A DNA stretch of 64,000 bases, from the NCBI GenBank assembly GCA_014384285.1, contig JACNGE010000006.1:81483-145482 (forward strand). Direction: 5' to 3'. Below, piece by piece: positions 61,855 through 64,000 of the stretch; positions within the stretch are counted from its first letter, which is position 1, and every line of letters starts with the position of its first letter. Below the pieces are notes generated by a model. It searched no databases, was not told the DNA's origin, and was given only the letters and a program-made list of their open reading frames with translations. The position numbers and the translations under genes are program-made. Origin of the DNA: Actinomycetota bacterium (GTDB lineage Bacteria > Actinomycetota > Acidimicrobiia > Actinomarinales > Actinomarinaceae).

Positions 61855-63046
61855 TATAAAAGATATAATTTCTCTTTTTAAAAAAGGGGAGATGATCATT
61901 TTAATTGATGATGAAGATAGAGAAAATGAGGGAGATTTAGTCATTTCGTCTAAACATCTAACTCCTGAACATATAAACTTTATGATTACACATGCGAAAG
62001 GACTTGTCTGTGCCCCAATATCATCTGAGGTAGCAACTAAATTGAATCTCCCTTTAATGGCCGGTGTCAACAATGAAATGGAAACTCAATTTACGGCATC
62101 TGTAGATCTTAAGGGAAATGGAGTAACAACTGGGATATCTGCCGAAGATAGATACAAAACTATCATGGGTCTAACTGATGATAAAGCATCCAGAAAAGAT
62201 TTCAGTATACCTGGACACATTTTCCCATTACAGTCAATGGATGGCGGTGTCTTACGTCGTGCTGGACACACTGAAGCAGCTATTGATTTATGTAAAATTT
62301 CAGATCACTATCCTGTAGCTGTTATATGCGAAATAATTAATGAAGATGGTTCAATGGCAAGACTGGACGACTTAGAGTTATTTGCTCAAAAGCACAATCT
62401 GCCAATAGGTACTATCAAAGATTTAATTGAATACAGACTTGAAACTAAAACTCCAGTATCTTTTATTTCTAAATCGAGGATTCCTACTGAACATGGTGAA
62501 TTTACTGCTCATGTCTATAAGGACAATAATGATAATACAGAGCACATAGCATTAACATATGGAGAGTATCTATCAGAAGAATCAACAATGGTTAGGGTAC
62601 ATTCTGAATGTCTTACGGGTGATGTTTTATTCTCGAAAAAATGTGATTGCGGATATCAATTAGATGAGGCATTTAAAAGAATTGTCGAAAACAATTCTGG
62701 AGTTCTCTTGTACATGAGAGGACATGAGGGTCGGGGTATCGGTCTTGGAAATAAAATTAAAGCATACGCCCTTCAAGAAGAGGGCAATGATACTGTCGAC
62801 GCAAATATTAAGCTTGGTTTTAAAATGGATCAAAGAGATTATGGCACAGGAGCTTTGATTTTAAGGGACCTAGGAATTAGTAATATGAATCTACTTACCA
62901 ACAATCCATCAAAAAGAGCTGGCTTAGAGGGATTTGGTTTAAATATATTAAAAAGAACACCTCTTATTGGAAAAGTAACAGATGATAACTCTGAGTACCT
63001 AAATACAAAAAAAACAAAAATGGGACATAATTATGACGAAGAATAA
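61844..63046 (+). CDS. ribBA: Bifunctional DHBP synthase/GTP cyclohydrolase II RibBA
   Basis: 400 residues. N-terminal DHBP synthase (about 1-200) with DDEDRENEGDLV and the HTEAAIDL region; C-terminal GTP cyclohydrolase II with zinc cysteines in SECLTGDVLFSKKCDCG and the RGHEGRGIGL catalytic stretch. It gives both precursors of lumazine. It overlaps ribE and ribH by 11 and 14 bases. Confidence 0.97.
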   Translation: MISDIKDIISLFKKGEMIILIDDEDRENEGDLVISSKHLTPEHINFMITHAKGLVCAPISSEVATKLNLPLMAGVNNEMETQFTASVDLKGNGVTTGISAEDRYKTIMGLTDDKASRKDFSIPGHIFPLQSMDGGVLRRAGHTEAAIDLCKISDHYPVAVICEIINEDGSMARLDDLELFAQKHNLPIGTIKDLIEYRLETKTPVSFISKSRIPTEHGEFTAHVYKDNNDNTEHIALTYGEYLSEESTMVRVHSECLTGDVLFSKKCDCGYQLDEAFKRIVENNSGVLLYMRGHEGRGIGLGNKIKAYALQEEGNDTVDANIKLGFKMDQRDYGTGALILRDLGISNMNLLTNNPSKRAGLEGFGLNILKRTPLIGKVTDDNSEYLNTKKTKMGHNYDEE

Positions 63047-63431
63047 AGTTGCATTAATAGTAGCTAACTTTTATCAAGAATATGCTAACAAACTTCTACA
63101 GGGAGCGACAACAGAGCTTGATGGAAGCTTTGATTATGACGTATTTACTGTACCTGGTGCATGGGATACAGTTTATAAAGTCAATTCTTTAATTAATTCT
63201 TATGATAAATTCATCGTAATTGGAATAATCTGTAAAGGTGATACTGACCATTATGAATATATATCATCCGGAGTATCAAATGGATTAATTAAGATAACTA
63301 TTGATAAAAATGTTTATATAGCTAACTGTATTTTAAATGTACACACACTTGAACAAGCAAAAAATCGTTGTGTAGATGGAAACAATAAAGGCAAAGAGGC
63401 TGCAACAGCATTAAAGCATATTTTTAGTTGA
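63033..63431 (+). CDS. ribH: Lumazine synthase (short form)
   Basis: Makes 6,7-dimethyl-8-ribityllumazine. 132 residues, about 20 shorter than usual because the C-terminal helix ends early. Seen: VPGAWDTVYKV, the GIICKGDTDHYEYIS stretch with the active-site His, and TLEQAKNR. The family core is complete. It overlaps ribBA by 14 bases and ends the riboflavin operon. The next promoter lies across its stop. Confidence 0.94.
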   Translation: MTKNKVALIVANFYQEYANKLLQGATTELDGSFDYDVFTVPGAWDTVYKVNSLINSYDKFIVIGIICKGDTDHYEYISSGVSNGLIKITIDKNVYIANCILNVHTLEQAKNRCVDGNNKGKEAATALKHIFS

Positions 63432-63454
63432 TTTACTTTTTAACAGTATATAAT
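63428..63454 (+). promoter_or_regulatory. Promoter of infC (TTGATT / TATAAT)
   Basis: -10 TATAAT at 63449-63454 is perfect. A TTGATT at 63428-63433 across the ribH stop is the best -35, with a short 15-base spacer. Transcription would begin near 63461 and leave a leader of about 85 bases. Confidence 0.55.
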
Positions 63455-63504
63455 TAAGTCAAGCGAACATTGTTCCACCTACTGTGAATAATAGTATGGT
63501 AATG

Positions 63505-63528
63505 AAACAGCTTCGTGCTGTTTTTTTT
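63505..63528 (+). terminator. Terminator-like hairpin in the infC leader (possible attenuator)
   Basis: AAACAGC and GCTGTTT pair around TTCGT, followed by a run of Ts (total eight including the stem end). It lies in the leader, 18 bases before the infC start, so it may stop part of the transcripts before infC. A CTGT at 63482-63485 could compete by pairing with ACAG of the stem. Confidence 0.6.
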
Positions 63529-63531
63529 ATT

Positions 63532-63539
63532 GAGAGGAG
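63532..63539 (+). promoter_or_regulatory. Ribosome-binding site of infC
   Basis: GAGAGGAG ends 6 bases before ATA at 63546. It decides the infC start, since the frame has no ATG, GTG or TTG near it. Confidence 0.65.
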
Positions 63540-63545
63540 AAAGTT

Positions 63546-64000
63546 ATACCAGAATTAAGGATAAACGAGGACATAAAATCAAAAGAGTTATTGGTTATTG
63601 CACCTGATGGTGTACAGGTCGGAGTTTTAGAATTAAAAAAAGCAATAATTGTAGCTGAAGAACTCGGTTTAGACCTTGTAGAGGTTTCACCTGAGAGTAA
63701 ACCTCCAGTTGCACGCTTGATGGATTACGGCAAATACAAATATGAGTTATCTCAAAAAGCTAGAGAATCCAGAAAAAAACAAGTAAAAATTAATGTAAAA
63801 GAAGTTCAACTCAAGCCAAAAATCGATACTAATGATTATAAAATTAAATTAAATCAGTCTAGAAAATTCTTAAATGATGGAGATAAAGTAAAGTTTACAA
63901 TGAGATTTAGAGGTAGAGAAGCGGAGCATCCTGAATTTGGACAAAGGGTACTGGACAAATTTAAAGATGAACTAAGTGAAATTTCAGAAGTTGAATCAAC
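63546..64000 (+). CDS. infC: Translation initiation factor IF-3 (partial, apparent ATA start)
   Basis: First 151 residues; the end lies outside the window. N-terminal domain begins with PELRINEDIKSKELL and continues VQVGVLELKKAI, LDLVEVSPESKPPVARLMDYGKYKYE (cited as LVEVSPESKPPVARLMDYGK), then KKQVKINVKEVQLKPKID. The frame opens after TGA at 63531-63533 and offers only GAG, GAG, AAA, GTT and then ATA at 63546, so the start is ATA. Non-standard AUU starts, used for self-control by IF-3, are known for infC in other bacteria; AUA fits that logic. A terminator-like hairpin lies in the leader. Confidence 0.94.
   Translation, partial: MPELRINEDIKSKELLVIAPDGVQVGVLELKKAIIVAEELGLDLVEVSPESKPPVARLMDYGKYKYELSQKARESRKKQVKINVKEVQLKPKIDTNDYKIKLNQSRKFLNDGDKVKFTMRFRGREAEHPEFGQRVLDKFKDELSEISEVES

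Noticed and set aside
1..64000. Insertion sequences, prophage, CRISPR arrays or defence genes
   Set aside because: No transposase, phage structural gene, spaced direct repeats or known defence domain is visible; xerD is the housekeeping recombinase.

Overview
This window looks like a chromosomal stretch of a streamlined, AT-rich actinobacterium, most likely a marine lineage such as Candidatus Actinomarinales or a relative. Support for Actinobacteria: the run pafB-pafC-tatA-tatC followed by an Mtr4/Ski2-like helicase and a lipid kinase; a DUF4193 zinc-finger protein; the order uvrB-uvrA-uvrC-rapZ-pgk-tpiA-gpmA-secG; ThyX; a DnaE with an apparently intact PHP proofreading site beside a PolA that lacks proofreading residues; and the order rpe-ribD-ribE-ribBA-ribH. 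Support for streamlining: very AT-rich DNA, almost no intergenic space, start/stop overlaps at most junctions, shortened proteins (RibH, Rpe, YgfZ, TatA), and no insertion sequence, prophage, CRISPR array or defence island. The genus is inferred, not proven.

Layout. 1-10.9 kb: ileS (partial), DksA-like protein, lspA, an RluA-family pseudouridine synthase, dnaE, thyX, an EamA exporter, nth, ccdA, ygfZ and small membrane proteins. 11-26 kb: tRNA-Leu(CAA), polA, rpsA, coaE, the complete UvrABC excision repair set, rapZ, three glycolytic enzymes (pgk, tpiA, gpmA), secG and tRNA-Leu(AAG). 26-38 kb: glutamine amidotransferase, LON-domain protein, guaC, glutaredoxin, cation transporter, msrB, DCC protein, yajQ, fluoride channel, trmL, an acyltransferase-like membrane protein, an AI-2E family permease with a chain of mini membrane proteins, trmI, a ferredoxin, and pafBC-tatAC. 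38-52 kb: helicase, lipid kinase, DUF4193, GNAT, HAD phosphatase, rhomboid protease, nadK, pyrG, xerD, HD protein, scpA, scpB, rluB-like gene, cmk, ispH and der. 52-64 kb: a complete peptide-type ABC transporter (lipoprotein, two permeases, two ATPases), pgsA-like, FHA protein, rpe, the riboflavin pathway, and the start of infC.

How the genes work together. DNA replication and repair (dnaE, polA, nth, uvrABC, pafBC), chromosome segregation (xerD, scpAB), nucleotide supply (thyX, guaC, pyrG, cmk, nadK), central glycolysis, riboflavin synthesis and peptide uptake are all housekeeping functions. I found no convincing new multi-gene system. What stands out is gene expression. At 18 gene starts a TANNNT -10 box sits exactly 6-7 bases before the start codon, which implies leaderless mRNAs. 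Three genes (xerD, infC and a mini membrane protein) have no ATG, GTG or TTG start and appear to use ATT or ATA. Seven of eight convergent gene pairs overlap at their 3' ends. The peptide-transporter lipoprotein mRNA appears to begin with a stem-loop and ends in a strong terminator placed before the permease genes.
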